Assembly: GCA_021772975.1 (NCBI GenBank)
Contig: JAJFKY010000005.1
Location: forward strand, 17,534 to 81,533
DNA length: 64,000 nt
Direction: 5' to 3'
From: Gammaproteobacteria bacterium
Lineage (GTDB): Bacteria; Pseudomonadota; Gammaproteobacteria; Xanthomonadales; Wenzhouxiangellaceae
This document shows, one piece after another, positions 16,996-26,478 of this stretch (position 1 is its first letter; the number at the start of each line of letters is the position of its first letter). Under the pieces are notes generated by a model. That model made no database searches and was not told the origin of the DNA. It saw only the letters and a program-made list of their open reading frames with translations. The translations under genes were made by a program, and so were the position numbers.

Positions 16996-19755
16996 ATGCG
17001 AAATCTGTTATCACCACCAACCATTCTGCTGTGGATAAGCGCCACTCTGCTGACCGGCGGCAATGCGCTGGCGCAGGCGCCGGAACTGGACATACCGTTT
17101 GAAAAATTCACCCTGGATAATGGCCTGCGGGTGATTGTGCATGAAGACCGCAAAGCCCCCATCGTAGCGGTCAGTGTGTGGTATCACGTCGGCTCCAAAG
17201 ACGAAAAACCGGGTAAAACAGGCTTTGCTCACCTGTTTGAGCATCTGATGTTCAACGGCAGTGAAAATTATAACGATGAATATTTCATCCCCTTCGAACA
17301 GGTCGGCGCCACCGGTGTGAATGGCACCACCTGGTTTGACCGCACCAACTACTTTGAAACCGTTCCCACGCCCGCTCTGGAGTTGGCATTATGGATGGAA
17401 TCAGATCGCATGGGCCATCTGCTGGGCGTGTTGGATCAGGCCAAACTGGATGAACAGCGCGGCGTGGTCCAGAACGAAAAACGCCAGGGCGATAATCAAC
17501 CTTATGGCCGGGTCGAATACCGCCAGCTGGAAGGTCTGTTCCCCGCCGGTCATCCTTATCGCTGGAGCAGCATCGGTTCCATGCAGGATTTGAACGCCGC
17601 CAGCCTGGAAGACGTCCAGGACTGGTTCAAGACTTATTACGGCGCCGCTAATACCGTAGTGGTGCTGGCCGGCGACATCGATGCCGCCACTGCTCGCCCC
17701 CTGGTGGAAAAATACTTTGCTGATATCGCCGCCGGCCCGCCATTGACGCGGCGCGCGGCCTGGGTGCCGCGGCTAGCGGAAAACGTGCTGGAAACCATGC
17801 AGGATCAGGTTCCGCAAACCCGCATCTACCGTAGCTGGCCAGTACCCGGGCGGATTACCGCACAAGCCGATTATCTATCCCTGGCAGCCACCATTCTGGG
17901 TGGCGGTAAAACCTCGCGGCTGTACCAGAAGCTGGTTCAGGAACTGCAACTGGCCACTCAGGCCAGCGCCGGCGTGCAGCGTCAGGAACTGGCCAGCGTG
18001 CTGGAAATTCAGGTGACGCTGCAACCCGGCGTAACGATGGCCGAGGTATCGCCGGTACTGGATGCCGAAGTGGCGCGCTTTCTGCAACAAGGCCCAACCA
18101 GAGAAGAAATCGAACGCGCCCGGACGAGGATCAATGCCGGGGTTATCCGTGGACTGGAACAGGTCGGGGGATTTGGCGGCAAAGCCACCGCGCTGGCCCA
18201 GGGTGAGCTGTATGCCGGCGATCCGGGTCATTTCCGAACCAGTCTGGAGCGCATCAATACGGCCACCCCGGCGCAGTTGCGAGAGCTTAGCCGGACCTGG
18301 CTAAGCCATGGCTACTACCAGTTGACGGTATTGCCTTTCGCTGAATACTCAAACACCGCCACCGGCGCCGATCGCAGTAGCCTGCCGGATGTCGGTGCGC
18401 TGCCGGATCTGGAGTTTCCCGCCGTGCAGCGCGGGCAACTGCGCAACCGCATACCGGTGGTGTTCGCGCGCCGCGACGCGGTTCCGGTGGTCGAAATTCT
18501 GCTGTCTTTTGATGCTGGCTACGCCGCTGACGCAGCCAGCGAAGATACCGCCCTGGGGACGGCCAGCTTTGTCTCAGCCATGCTGGATGAAGGCACTGAG
18601 CAGCTTTCCGCGCTGGACATCAGCATCGCCAGCGAATCACTGGGCGCAGAGATTTCCGCCGGCAGCGGCCTGGACACCACCCAGGTGAGCCTGTCGGCGC
18701 TGACCAGCAACCTGGATGAATCCGTTGAGCTGTTCGCGGATATTGTGCGCAACCCCGCTTTTCGGGAGGCTGATATCGAACTGCTGCGCAAGCGCTGGCT
18801 GGCACAGATTCAGCAGGAAAAAGCCCAGCCCTTCGGTATCGCGCTGCGCACCCTGCCACCGCTGCTGTATGGTGCCGAGCATGCCTACGGCATTCCCTTC
18901 AGCGGCACCGGCACCGAGGCTTCCATCAATAGCCTGAGCCATGACTCACTGCGCGATTTCCAACGCGACTGGCTGCGCCCTGACAACGCGGTGATATTTG
19001 TGGTCGGAGACACCACGCTGGAAGCCATTACCAAGGTACTCAACCGGCAGTTCGGAGACTGGCGGACGCCGCGCAGTCCGATACCCGCCAAACAGGTGGC
19101 GCAGGTGGCCGGTGCCGATCAGGCTCAGGTGTATATCATCGATAAACCCGGTGCGCCGCAAACCCTGATCCTTGGCGGGCAATTGTTCCCGCCCACCGGT
19201 GACCCGGATAACCTGGCCATCAGCGCGATGAATGAAATCATCGGTGGCGGTTTCAGCGCACGCATCAATATGAACCTGCGCGAAGACAAAGGCTGGGCCT
19301 ATGGTGCCTATACCTACCTGCCCAATGCCCGCGGCCAGCGCCCCTGGATGGTCTATGCGCCGGTGCAGGTTGATAAAACCAGCGAATCCATTGGCGAAAT
19401 CCAACGCGAACTGAGCAGTTACCTGAGCACCGCACCGGCCAGCGAAGCAGAACTGCAGAAAACCAAGAACAACAACACCAATAGCCTGCCCGGGCAGTTT
19501 GAAACGGCTGGCGCGGTGCTGGGCACGCTGCAGAATAACCATGTCTATCAACGCCCGCCGGACTATATTGAAACCCTGACCAGCCGTTACCGCGCGCTCA
19601 GTCTGGAGCAGGTGCGTCAGCAGGCCAGCGAACTGCTGCACCCCGAGCGTCTGATCTGGGTCATCATCGGTGATCGCAGCCAGATTGATGCGGGTATCGC
19701 GGAATTGGATTTGGGAGAAATCCATTACCTGGACGAAGACGGAAATGTACTATAA
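16996..19755 (+). CDS. Periplasmic M16-family zinc metallopeptidase, two-domain
   Basis: 919 residues from the ATG at 16996, chosen because AAGGA lies five bases upstream and a signal peptide starts there (ends ALAQA). The N-terminal M16 domain carries the inverted zinc motif H79-L-F-E-H83 with a downstream Glu region (LDEQRGVVQNEKR). A second M16 domain from about residue 490 lacks HxxEH, as usual for the inactive half that closes the clam-shell. Length and layout match bacterial pitrilysin-type two-domain exported peptidases that degrade short peptides in the periplasm. No partner gene is adjacent. Confidence 0.93.
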   Translation: MRNLLSPPTILLWISATLLTGGNALAQAPELDIPFEKFTLDNGLRVIVHEDRKAPIVAVSVWYHVGSKDEKPGKTGFAHLFEHLMFNGSENYNDEYFIPFEQVGATGVNGTTWFDRTNYFETVPTPALELALWMESDRMGHLLGVLDQAKLDEQRGVVQNEKRQGDNQPYGRVEYRQLEGLFPAGHPYRWSSIGSMQDLNAASLEDVQDWFKTYYGAANTVVVLAGDIDAATARPLVEKYFADIAAGPPLTRRAAWVPRLAENVLETMQDQVPQTRIYRSWPVPGRITAQADYLSLAATILGGGKTSRLYQKLVQELQLATQASAGVQRQELASVLEIQVTLQPGVTMAEVSPVLDAEVARFLQQGPTREEIERARTRINAGVIRGLEQVGGFGGKATALAQGELYAGDPGHFRTSLERINTATPAQLRELSRTWLSHGYYQLTVLPFAEYSNTATGADRSSLPDVGALPDLEFPAVQRGQLRNRIPVVFARRDAVPVVEILLSFDAGYAADAASEDTALGTASFVSAMLDEGTEQLSALDISIASESLGAEISAGSGLDTTQVSLSALTSNLDESVELFADIVRNPAFREADIELLRKRWLAQIQQEKAQPFGIALRTLPPLLYGAEHAYGIPFSGTGTEASINSLSHDSLRDFQRDWLRPDNAVIFVVGDTTLEAITKVLNRQFGDWRTPRSPIPAKQVAQVAGADQAQVYIIDKPGAPQTLILGGQLFPPTGDPDNLAISAMNEIIGGGFSARINMNLREDKGWAYGAYTYLPNARGQRPWMVYAPVQVDKTSESIGEIQRELSSYLSTAPASEAELQKTKNNNTNSLPGQFETAGAVLGTLQNNHVYQRPPDYIETLTSRYRALSLEQVRQQASELLHPERLIWVIIGDRSQIDAGIAELDLGEIHYLDEDGNVL

Positions 19756-19830
19756 GCCCGGTTGCTAGCAAACACTTAAAAACAGCCTGCGATAAGCGCA
19801 GCATATTAAACCTGAAGACGTAACCCGAAC

Positions 19831-19862
19831 TGGTGCAATGTGCTGTGCCTATTGCACCCTAC
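19831..19862. repeat. Imperfect-palindrome dispersed repeat, copy 1
   Basis: TGGTGCAAT, a short variable loop, ATTGCACCCTAC. The arms GGTGCAAT (19832-19839) and ATTGCACC (19851-19858) pair perfectly. It lies between the convergent M16 and ppsR genes. The same palindrome family recurs at 29931-30050. Confidence 0.7.
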
Positions 19863-19909
19863 AATAGAAATTAATTCTGTGTAATCTATGAATAAATATT
19901 CCTGAGACC

Positions 19910-20728
19910 TTAAAACAGCTGCTTCTGCAGGCCCAGGTCATTTAATATCCGGCTGGCGATTTCCTCGATGGACGAATGCGTGGTGCTGATGATCGGAATG
20001 CCCTCGCCCTGTAACAGCGCTTCGGCGGTTTCGACCTCGTTACGGCATTGTTTCATGGAAGCATAGCGGCTGCCGGGACGCCGGGTCTCACGAATCTGCA
20101 CCAGCCGCTCGGGCGTGATGGTCAGACCATAGAGCTTCTTTTTATGCTTGCGCAGAAAAGCCGGCAAGCGGCCATCGCCCAGATCATCATCAGTCAGCGG
20201 GTAATTGGCGGCGCGTACCCCGTAATGCAGTGCCATATACAGACAGGTGGGGGTTTTGCCGGAACGTGACACCCCCACTAAAATCAGTTCGGCATCATCA
20301 AAGCGGATGCTCACGCCATCGTCGTGCGCCAGCGCATAGTTGGTCGCTTCCATGCGGTGCTCGTAGCTGACAATATCGTGCATACCGTGCGCCATCCCCA
20401 CCGAGGGTGAGCGCTGCACGCCCAGCGCCTGCTCCAGCGGTTCCATAAACATACCGAACAGATCAATCATGTGGGCGTTGGCCCGCGCCAGCATGGCCGA
20501 TAAGTCCCCATCCACGATGGTATTGAAGATGACCGGCAGATGCTCATCATCCGTGGCCGCCTGCTGTGCGGCTTCCAGCACCTTGCGAACTTTTTCCTCG
20601 CTGTCCACGAATGGCACCCGGACCTGATTGATGATCAGGCCATCAAACTGGGTCAGCAGACTGTGACCCAGGGTCTCGGCGGTAATGGCGGTGCCATCAG
20701 AAACAAAGAACACAGTGCGCTTCAGCAT
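19910..20728 (-). CDS. ppsR: PEP synthase regulatory protein (kinase/pyrophosphorylase)
   Basis: 272 residues from the ATG at 20728; the longer frame would need a TTG. P-loop G152-V-S-R-S-G-K-T and the N-terminal [15 protein letters not shown] are diagnostic of the DUF299/PPSRP family. The bifunctional enzyme inactivates PEP synthase by ADP-dependent phosphorylation of a threonine and reactivates it by Pi-dependent, pyrophosphate-forming dephosphorylation. It is divergent from its target ppsA with only 41 bp between the start codons, as in many gammaproteobacteria, so the two promoters must overlap each other's leader or coding region. Confidence 0.96.
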   Translation of the reverse strand: MLKRTVFFVSDGTAITAETLGHSLLTQFDGLIINQVRVPFVDSEEKVRKVLEAAQQAATDDEHLPVIFNTIVDGDLSAMLARANAHMIDLFGMFMEPLEQALGVQRSPSVGMAHGMHDIVSYEHRMEATNYALAHDDGVSIRFDDAELILVGVSRSGKTPTCLYMALHYGVRAANYPLTDDDLGDGRLPAFLRKHKKKLYGLTITPERLVQIRETRRPGSRYASMKQCRNEVETAEALLQGEGIPIISTTHSSIEEIASRILNDLGLQKQLF

Positions 20729-20769
20729 TCGGTACAATAGCCTGTTGTTATTCCGGCAAACAAATCACT

Positions 20770-23130
20770 ATGAGCGAGTATATCCTGTGGCTGCATGAAC
20801 TGGGCATGGATGATCTATCCAGAGTGGGCGGTAAAAACGCCAGTCTGGGGGAAATGATCAGCCATCTCAGTGACTTGGGAGTATCTGTACCCGGCGGTTT
20901 TGCTACCAGCGCCGATGCCTTTCGCGAGTTTCTGGCGCAATCGGGGCTGGATAACAAAATTCAGCAGCGCCTGAGCAGTCTGGATGTTGATGACGTCAAT
21001 GCGCTGAGTCAGGCGGGCGCGGAGATTCGGCAATGGATCATGGACACCCCCTTCCCGGCCGATCTGAACAGCGCAATAACCCAGGCCTGGCAGCAGCTGG
21101 TGGAACAGCACGGGGCTGAACCGGCGGTCGCGGTACGCAGTTCCGCCACCGCCGAAGATCTGCCTGACGCATCATTTGCCGGTCAGCAGGAGACCTTTCT
21201 GAACGTGCGCGGACTGAGTGACGTACTTAAGTACATCCATGAAGTGTTCGCCTCACTCTACAACAACCGTGCCATCGCCTATCGTGTCCATCAGGGCTTC
21301 GAGCATGAACTGGTGGCGCTGTCCGCCGGGATTCAGATTATGGTGCGCAGCGATATCGGCGCCAGCGGAGTGATGTTTACCCTGGATACCGAATCGGGCT
21401 TTCGCGAAGTGGTGTTTATTACCGCTGCCTATGGCCTGGGCGAAACCGTGGTCCAGGGGGCGGTCAATCCGGATGAGTTTTATCTGTATAAACCCAACCT
21501 GCGGGCCGCACGTCCGTCGGTGCTGCGCCGCAATCTGGGCAGCAAGGCGGAACGGATGATTTATCTGGACGACGCTGGCGGCGGCGGCACCCACGTCGAA
21601 GACACTCCGGAAGAACTGCAACGACAATTCTCAATCACTGATGCGGAAGCCGAAGAGCTGGCACGCCAGGCACTGATCATTGAACAGCACTATGCCCGGC
21701 CGATGGATATCGAATGGGCCAAGGACGGAACAACCGGTCAGCTGTATATCGTGCAGGCCCGCCCGGAAACCGTCAAAAGCCGCAGCAGCACCAGCACCGA
21801 ACGTTTTTCTCTGCACCAGCACGACAGTGAGGTGCTGGTGGAAGGCCGCAGCATCGGACATAAGATCGGTAAGGGCACCGCGCGGGTGGTGGCGAGTATT
21901 GATGCCATGCATGAAGTCCAGGCAGGCGATGTACTGGTCACTGATATGACCGATCCGGACTGGGAGCCGGTGATGAAAAAAGCAGCCGCGATTGTCACCA
22001 ACCGGGGCGGCCGCACCTGCCACGCGGCCATTATCGCGCGTGAGCTGGGTATTCCGGCGGTGGTCGGCTGTGGTGACGCCACCCAGCGGATTGCCAATGG
22101 CCAGGAAATTACCGTTTCCTGCGCGCAAGGCGACACCGGATTTATTTACTCAGGACTGCTGGACTTTGACGTCGTGACCAGCGATCTGGGCGCCATGCCC
22201 GAACCGCCCCTGAAGATCATGATGAATGTCGGCAATCCTGATCGGGCCTTCGATTTTGCCCAGATTCCCAATGCCGGAGTGGGCCTGGCGCGGCTGGAAT
22301 TCATCATCAACCGCATGATCGGCATACATCCGCGCGCGTTATTGGAATTTAATCAACAGTCCCCCGAACTGCAGCAGCAGATTCAGCAGCGGATTGCCGG
22401 TTATGCTGACCCGGTCAGTTACTATGTTGATCGGCTGGCGGAAGGCATCGCCACCATTGCCGCGGCATTTAACCCGGAGCCGGTCATCGTACGGCTGTCG
22501 GATTTCAAATCCAATGAATACGCCAACCTGCTGGGCGGCGCGCATTACGAGCCGGAGGAAGAAAACCCGATGCTGGGTTATCGCGGTGCCTCGCGTTACG
22601 TCGATGCTGACTTCAAAGCCTGTTTTGAACTGGAGTGCCAGGCCTTGCTTAAAGTCCGCAACACCCTGGGGCTGAGCAATGTCTGGGCGATGGTGCCGTT
22701 TGTACGCACCCTGGAGGAAGCCCGGGAAGTGATCGCGGTGATGGATGAATTTGGCTTACGCCGGGGTGAAGCGGGACTGAAAATCATCATGATGTGCGAA
22801 TTGCCCTCCAATGCCCTGCTGGCGGATGAATTTCTGGAATACTTTGACGGTTTCTCGATTGGCTCTAATGATATGACTCAGTTAACTCTGGGTCTGGATC
22901 GTGATTCCGGACTGGTTGCGCATCGCTTCGATGAACGCGATCCGGCGGTCAAAAAACTGCTGGCCATGGCCATTACCGCCTGTAAGCGACAGGGTAAATA
23001 CATCGGCATCTGTGGGCAGGGCCCGTCTGATCATGCCGATCTGGCACAGTGGCTGCTGGACCAGGGTATCGAAAGCATGTCACTGAACCCGGATACGGTG
23101 GTGGACACCTGGTTGAAACTGTCGCGCTGA
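20770..23130 (+). CDS. ppsA: Phosphoenolpyruvate synthase
   Basis: 786 residues, normal length. An ATP-binding N-terminal domain ([38 protein letters not shown]) precedes the swivelling phospho-His domain with [15 protein letters not shown] (catalytic His418). The C-terminal PEP/pyruvate TIM barrel has [15 protein letters not shown] and ends in [15 protein letters not shown]. It converts pyruvate, ATP and water to PEP, AMP and phosphate for gluconeogenesis. TACAAT at 20733-20738 is a possible -10 box, but no matching -35 is clear. Control by the divergently encoded PpsR is expected. Confidence 0.97.
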   Translation: MSEYILWLHELGMDDLSRVGGKNASLGEMISHLSDLGVSVPGGFATSADAFREFLAQSGLDNKIQQRLSSLDVDDVNALSQAGAEIRQWIMDTPFPADLNSAITQAWQQLVEQHGAEPAVAVRSSATAEDLPDASFAGQQETFLNVRGLSDVLKYIHEVFASLYNNRAIAYRVHQGFEHELVALSAGIQIMVRSDIGASGVMFTLDTESGFREVVFITAAYGLGETVVQGAVNPDEFYLYKPNLRAARPSVLRRNLGSKAERMIYLDDAGGGGTHVEDTPEELQRQFSITDAEAEELARQALIIEQHYARPMDIEWAKDGTTGQLYIVQARPETVKSRSSTSTERFSLHQHDSEVLVEGRSIGHKIGKGTARVVASIDAMHEVQAGDVLVTDMTDPDWEPVMKKAAAIVTNRGGRTCHAAIIARELGIPAVVGCGDATQRIANGQEITVSCAQGDTGFIYSGLLDFDVVTSDLGAMPEPPLKIMMNVGNPDRAFDFAQIPNAGVGLARLEFIINRMIGIHPRALLEFNQQSPELQQQIQQRIAGYADPVSYYVDRLAEGIATIAAAFNPEPVIVRLSDFKSNEYANLLGGAHYEPEEENPMLGYRGASRYVDADFKACFELECQALLKVRNTLGLSNVWAMVPFVRTLEEAREVIAVMDEFGLRRGEAGLKIIMMCELPSNALLADEFLEYFDGFSIGSNDMTQLTLGLDRDSGLVAHRFDERDPAVKKLLAMAITACKRQGKYIGICGQGPSDHADLAQWLLDQGIESMSLNPDTVVDTWLKLSR

Positions 23131-23146
23131 TCCGGTAATCCCCCGC

Positions 23147-23179
23147 ATGACACCCGGTTCAACCAGAGCCGGGTGTCAT
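23147..23179 (+). terminator. Stem-loop terminator after ppsA
   Basis: ATGACACCCGG and CCGGGTGTCAT form a perfect 11-bp stem around an 11-base loop, 16 bp after the ppsA stop. The tail is not T-rich, so it may be Rho-assisted or protect the 3' end. The rest of 23131-23425 contains no gene. Confidence 0.6.
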
Positions 23180-23326
23180 ACTATGCTCATCAGTCCGAGC
23201 CGTTCAGGCTTACCGCTTGAGAATTTCAAATCACGCCTTCTGATCCTGCCCACCACGCCCCAGAAACAAATCTGAAAACCTGTTTTACAGACTGGATTTA
23301 CGGCGTCCATATCCGGCTGCCGGTGT

Positions 23327-23353
23327 TTGACTAACAGGCCGTTCGTATAGAAT
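23327..23353 (+). promoter_or_regulatory. Candidate sigma-70 promoter for the secreted modular protein
   Basis: TTGACT at 23327-23332, then TAGAAT at 23348-23353 with a 15-bp spacer (shorter than the optimal 17). It lies 73 bp upstream of the ATG at 23426, in an otherwise empty intergenic region. Confidence 0.3.
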
Positions 23354-23425
23354 ACTTGCAGCGTTACAATTTTATTAAGTTAATCCCAAGCCAGAACGGC
23401 TGGTCAAAACATCATAGAGAAGATC

Positions 23426-26296
23426 ATGGATAGAAAACTCAGACTCCGCGTACTGGCAGCCTGCCTGTTGACAGCATTCACGATATCCACCTATGCCAGC
23501 GATGGCACTCAATCAGCCGGTGTTTATCGCGGCGTCAACCCGATAGTAAAGTTCGATGAATCACCGCCGTTGCGGGATATCCCGCCCAAACCGATCACCC
23601 GCCAGCAGGACCGCGGCGGCTTGATGGTTGACCCACCCGGCAATATTACCGAAAAAACCGAGAACGGCCCGCAGACCCCTGATACAGCCGCCCAGACTGA
23701 ACTGGGTTTGGGCAGTATCCCCGGTCCGCTGATCAGCTTTGATGGCCCCAATAACATTGCCGGTGTATCACCGCCTGATCCAATCGGCGATGTCGGTCCC
23801 AACCATTATGTGGTGATGAGTAATCTGTTTTTTCAGATTTATGACAAGAACGGCGTATCGTTAATGAATGCCACTGCCAACAATACCCTGTGGAGCGGTT
23901 TTGGTGGCCCCTGCGAAAACGAAAATGCCGGTGACCCGGTGGTCCTGCATGACCAGATTGCCGACCGTTGGCTGCTCAGCCAGTTCACCTCGGCGGGTCC
24001 GCAGTTTTTCTTCTGTGTCGCGGTATCGACTTCACCGGATCCCACCGGTACCTATTTTCGCTACGCGGTCAGCACTGGCACCAATTTTCCGGACTATCCC
24101 AAAGTGGGGGTCTGGTCAGACGGTTATTACATCAGTACCCGTGAGTTTGCCGGTGGATTTGCCGGCATCGGCGCTTACGCCATGGACCGCGATGAAGTAG
24201 TAGCCGGTGATCCCAACGCCACCATCATTTCTTTTCTGGCCACTCCCGGAGCGGTCGGCGCCCAGAATACCGGTGATGGCCTGCTACCCGCTGACCTGGA
24301 TGGCTTTGACCTGCCGCCAGCTGGCAGCCCGGCCTATTTTGTCGGCTCCATGGACGATGGCGGCCCCTATGGCGCACCTCAGGATGCACTCACTTTCTGG
24401 CGCTTTGATGCGGATTTTGATAACCCGCCGGCCTCCAGTTTCACCTTGACGGAGACCATTCCGATTGCCGCGATGGACACCATCTTCCCCTGCCCCGGTG
24501 GCGGCAGAAGCTGTATTCCTCAGCCCGGCACTACCAATCTGATTGATATTCTGTCCTATCGCCAGCGACCCATTCATCGTTTGGCCTATCGCAATTTTGG
24601 CAGCCATGAATCACTGGTGACCAGCCAATCAGTGGAAGGCCCCAATCAGATTGCGGGTACCCGCTGGTGGGAAATCCGTCTGCCGGGCGGCACGCCGGTT
24701 ATTCACCAGGAAGGCACCTATTCACCCGGCGCTACGGATGGCATCCACCGCTGGATGGGTTCCGCGGCGATGGATTCGGCCGGCAACATCGCCCTGGGCT
24801 ACAGTGCCTCCGACGATACCAGCGTGTTTCCCAGCCTGCGCTACAGCGGGCGCTTATCCAGCGACCCACTGGGCACTTTCCCCCAGGGTGAAGGCAGTAT
24901 TGTGGAGGGCACCGGCGTACAGACCGGCAGTCAGCGCTGGGGTGATTATTCTTCACTAAACCTGGACCCGGTTGATGACTGCACTTTCTGGTATACCAAT
25001 GAGTACTACATCAATGATGGCGGCAACTGGCAACTGCGCATTGGCGCTTTCCGGTTTAACGAATGCGGCACGCCTGGCTTCACGCTGGGTGTTCAGGATG
25101 CCAGCCTGTCGATCTGTGCAGGTGATCCGGCGGTCTATGATCTGACTCTGGGTTCTATCTCGGAATTCGACCAGCCGGTGGATTTAAGCGCGGTCAACCT
25201 GCAGGCACCGGCAAGCGCCAGTTTCATACCCGATCCAGTCCCCAGTCTGCCTGGCAGCAGTCAATTGACGGTCAGCAATACCGCCGGCCTGGGTACCGCC
25301 AGCTTCATCTTTCAGGTGGAAGGCACCGCCAGCGGCGCGGATGACCGCAGTATTGATCTGAGCCTCAGCTCATTCGCGGCGGTGCCAGCAGCACCAGCGC
25401 TCAGCACGCCGGCCAATAACCAGAACAATGTCGCTTTCCGTCCGGCGTTTGTCTGGAGTGGCGCGGATACCGAACTGTATACGCTGGAACTGGCCACCGA
25501 TCCGGCTTTCAGCAATATCATCTTTACCACCAGCGTGGCCACCACCACCGCTGCGATCGGTTTTGATCTGAACTCCAACACCCAGTATTTCTGGCGGGTG
25601 CGTGGCAGCAATGCCTGCGGTGACAGTGTCGATTCGCAGGTATTCAGCTTTACCACCATGCCCGCGCCGGGTGACTGCCCGGCGGGTATCACCCCGATCG
25701 AGCTGTTCTCGGATGACATTGAAAATGGCGACAACGGCTGGACCCACAGCGGCACCCAGGATACCTGGCAGCGTTCCGGCCTGGAAACCAGCAGTGGTGA
25801 TTTTGCCTGGTTTGCCGAGGACCTGACCAGCATTTCCGATCAGTTACTGGTCTCGCCTGCTATTACTCTGCCCAGTGGCTCGTTACCGATGGTGCTATCG
25901 TTCCAGAACAGCCAGACCATCGAAGACGATGCCGCCAACGGCGCCTGCTGGGATGCCGCGATCCTGGAAATCAGCACTGATGATGGCGTCAGCTGGACTC
26001 AGATTACCCCGGCGGAACTGTTGACCGACCCCTACGATGGCGTCGTGAATGACTTTATGGCCGGCCCGAACCCATTGGCTGGTTTGCAGGCCTGGTGCGC
26101 TGATCCTGAGGATTTCCTGCGTTCGATTGTTGATCTGTCCGCCTATCAGGGCGAAACCGTACGCTTCCGCTTCCGGCTGGGCACCGATGGCACCGTGGGC
26201 CGCGCCAATGATGGCTGGTTTATCGATGACGTGGTGGTGCAGGCCTGCCCGGCCAGCGAGGATATCCTGGTGGATGGCTTTGAGGACCTACTTTAG
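23426..26296 (+). CDS. Large secreted modular protein with C-terminal DGFED tail
   Basis: 956 residues. Signal peptide (about 1-24, ends STYAS-DG). Residues ~90-560 form a Trp/Gly/Asp-rich region with repeated DxxGxxxxGY blocks, resembling a propeller-like secreted domain of unknown function with four or more cysteines. Then come an Ig-like/immunoglobulin-type stretch, a fibronectin-III-like domain (about 655-740, LSTPANNQNNVAFRPAFVWS), and a MAM/choice-of-anchor-J-like jelly-roll (about 760-940, ending NDGWFIDDVVVQAC). The last residues ILVDGFEDLL resemble a short C-terminal tail seen on many exported proteins of some gammaproteobacteria. It has no recognisable catalytic triad, and adhesion or substrate binding is a guess. 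Preceding gene 295 bp away; transcribed alone. Confidence 0.85.
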   Translation: MDRKLRLRVLAACLLTAFTISTYASDGTQSAGVYRGVNPIVKFDESPPLRDIPPKPITRQQDRGGLMVDPPGNITEKTENGPQTPDTAAQTELGLGSIPGPLISFDGPNNIAGVSPPDPIGDVGPNHYVVMSNLFFQIYDKNGVSLMNATANNTLWSGFGGPCENENAGDPVVLHDQIADRWLLSQFTSAGPQFFFCVAVSTSPDPTGTYFRYAVSTGTNFPDYPKVGVWSDGYYISTREFAGGFAGIGAYAMDRDEVVAGDPNATIISFLATPGAVGAQNTGDGLLPADLDGFDLPPAGSPAYFVGSMDDGGPYGAPQDALTFWRFDADFDNPPASSFTLTETIPIAAMDTIFPCPGGGRSCIPQPGTTNLIDILSYRQRPIHRLAYRNFGSHESLVTSQSVEGPNQIAGTRWWEIRLPGGTPVIHQEGTYSPGATDGIHRWMGSAAMDSAGNIALGYSASDDTSVFPSLRYSGRLSSDPLGTFPQGEGSIVEGTGVQTGSQRWGDYSSLNLDPVDDCTFWYTNEYYINDGGNWQLRIGAFRFNECGTPGFTLGVQDASLSICAGDPAVYDLTLGSISEFDQPVDLSAVNLQAPASASFIPDPVPSLPGSSQLTVSNTAGLGTASFIFQVEGTASGADDRSIDLSLSSFAAVPAAPALSTPANNQNNVAFRPAFVWSGADTELYTLELATDPAFSNIIFTTSVATTTAAIGFDLNSNTQYFWRVRGSNACGDSVDSQVFSFTTMPAPGDCPAGITPIELFSDDIENGDNGWTHSGTQDTWQRSGLETSSGDFAWFAEDLTSISDQLLVSPAITLPSGSLPMVLSFQNSQTIEDDAANGACWDAAILEISTDDGVSWTQITPAELLTDPYDGVVNDFMAGPNPLAGLQAWCADPEDFLRSIVDLSAYQGETVRFRFRLGTDGTVGRANDGWFIDDVVVQACPASEDILVDGFEDLL

Positions 26297-26319
26297 CGGT
26301 GGCGCTTAACCGCAACTCA

Positions 26320-26351
26320 ACACAAGGCGTGCAGTTGCACGCCTTGTGTTT
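26320..26351. terminator. Bidirectional terminator between convergent genes
   Basis: ACACAAGGCGTGC, loop AGTT, GCACGCCTTGTGT: a 13-bp perfect stem with TT after it on the + strand and AA before it, placed between the converging secreted-protein and acyltransferase genes. Confidence 0.75.
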
Positions 26352-26478
26352 ATCCGGTGCGCGAATGCTCAGCCCAGCACTGGTTCGCCGCTGCGGATTT
26401 CCCCGGGATAATAAATGGCGCGGTGATTACCTGCCTGGGCTTTTGCTAACCGTCTGACTGTAAGCCGTCTGCTACGGT

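Noticed and set aside
18946..19725. A 259-codon frame opposite the M16 protease C-terminal domain
   Set aside because: It is a shadow of a real gene; no start signals or family features.
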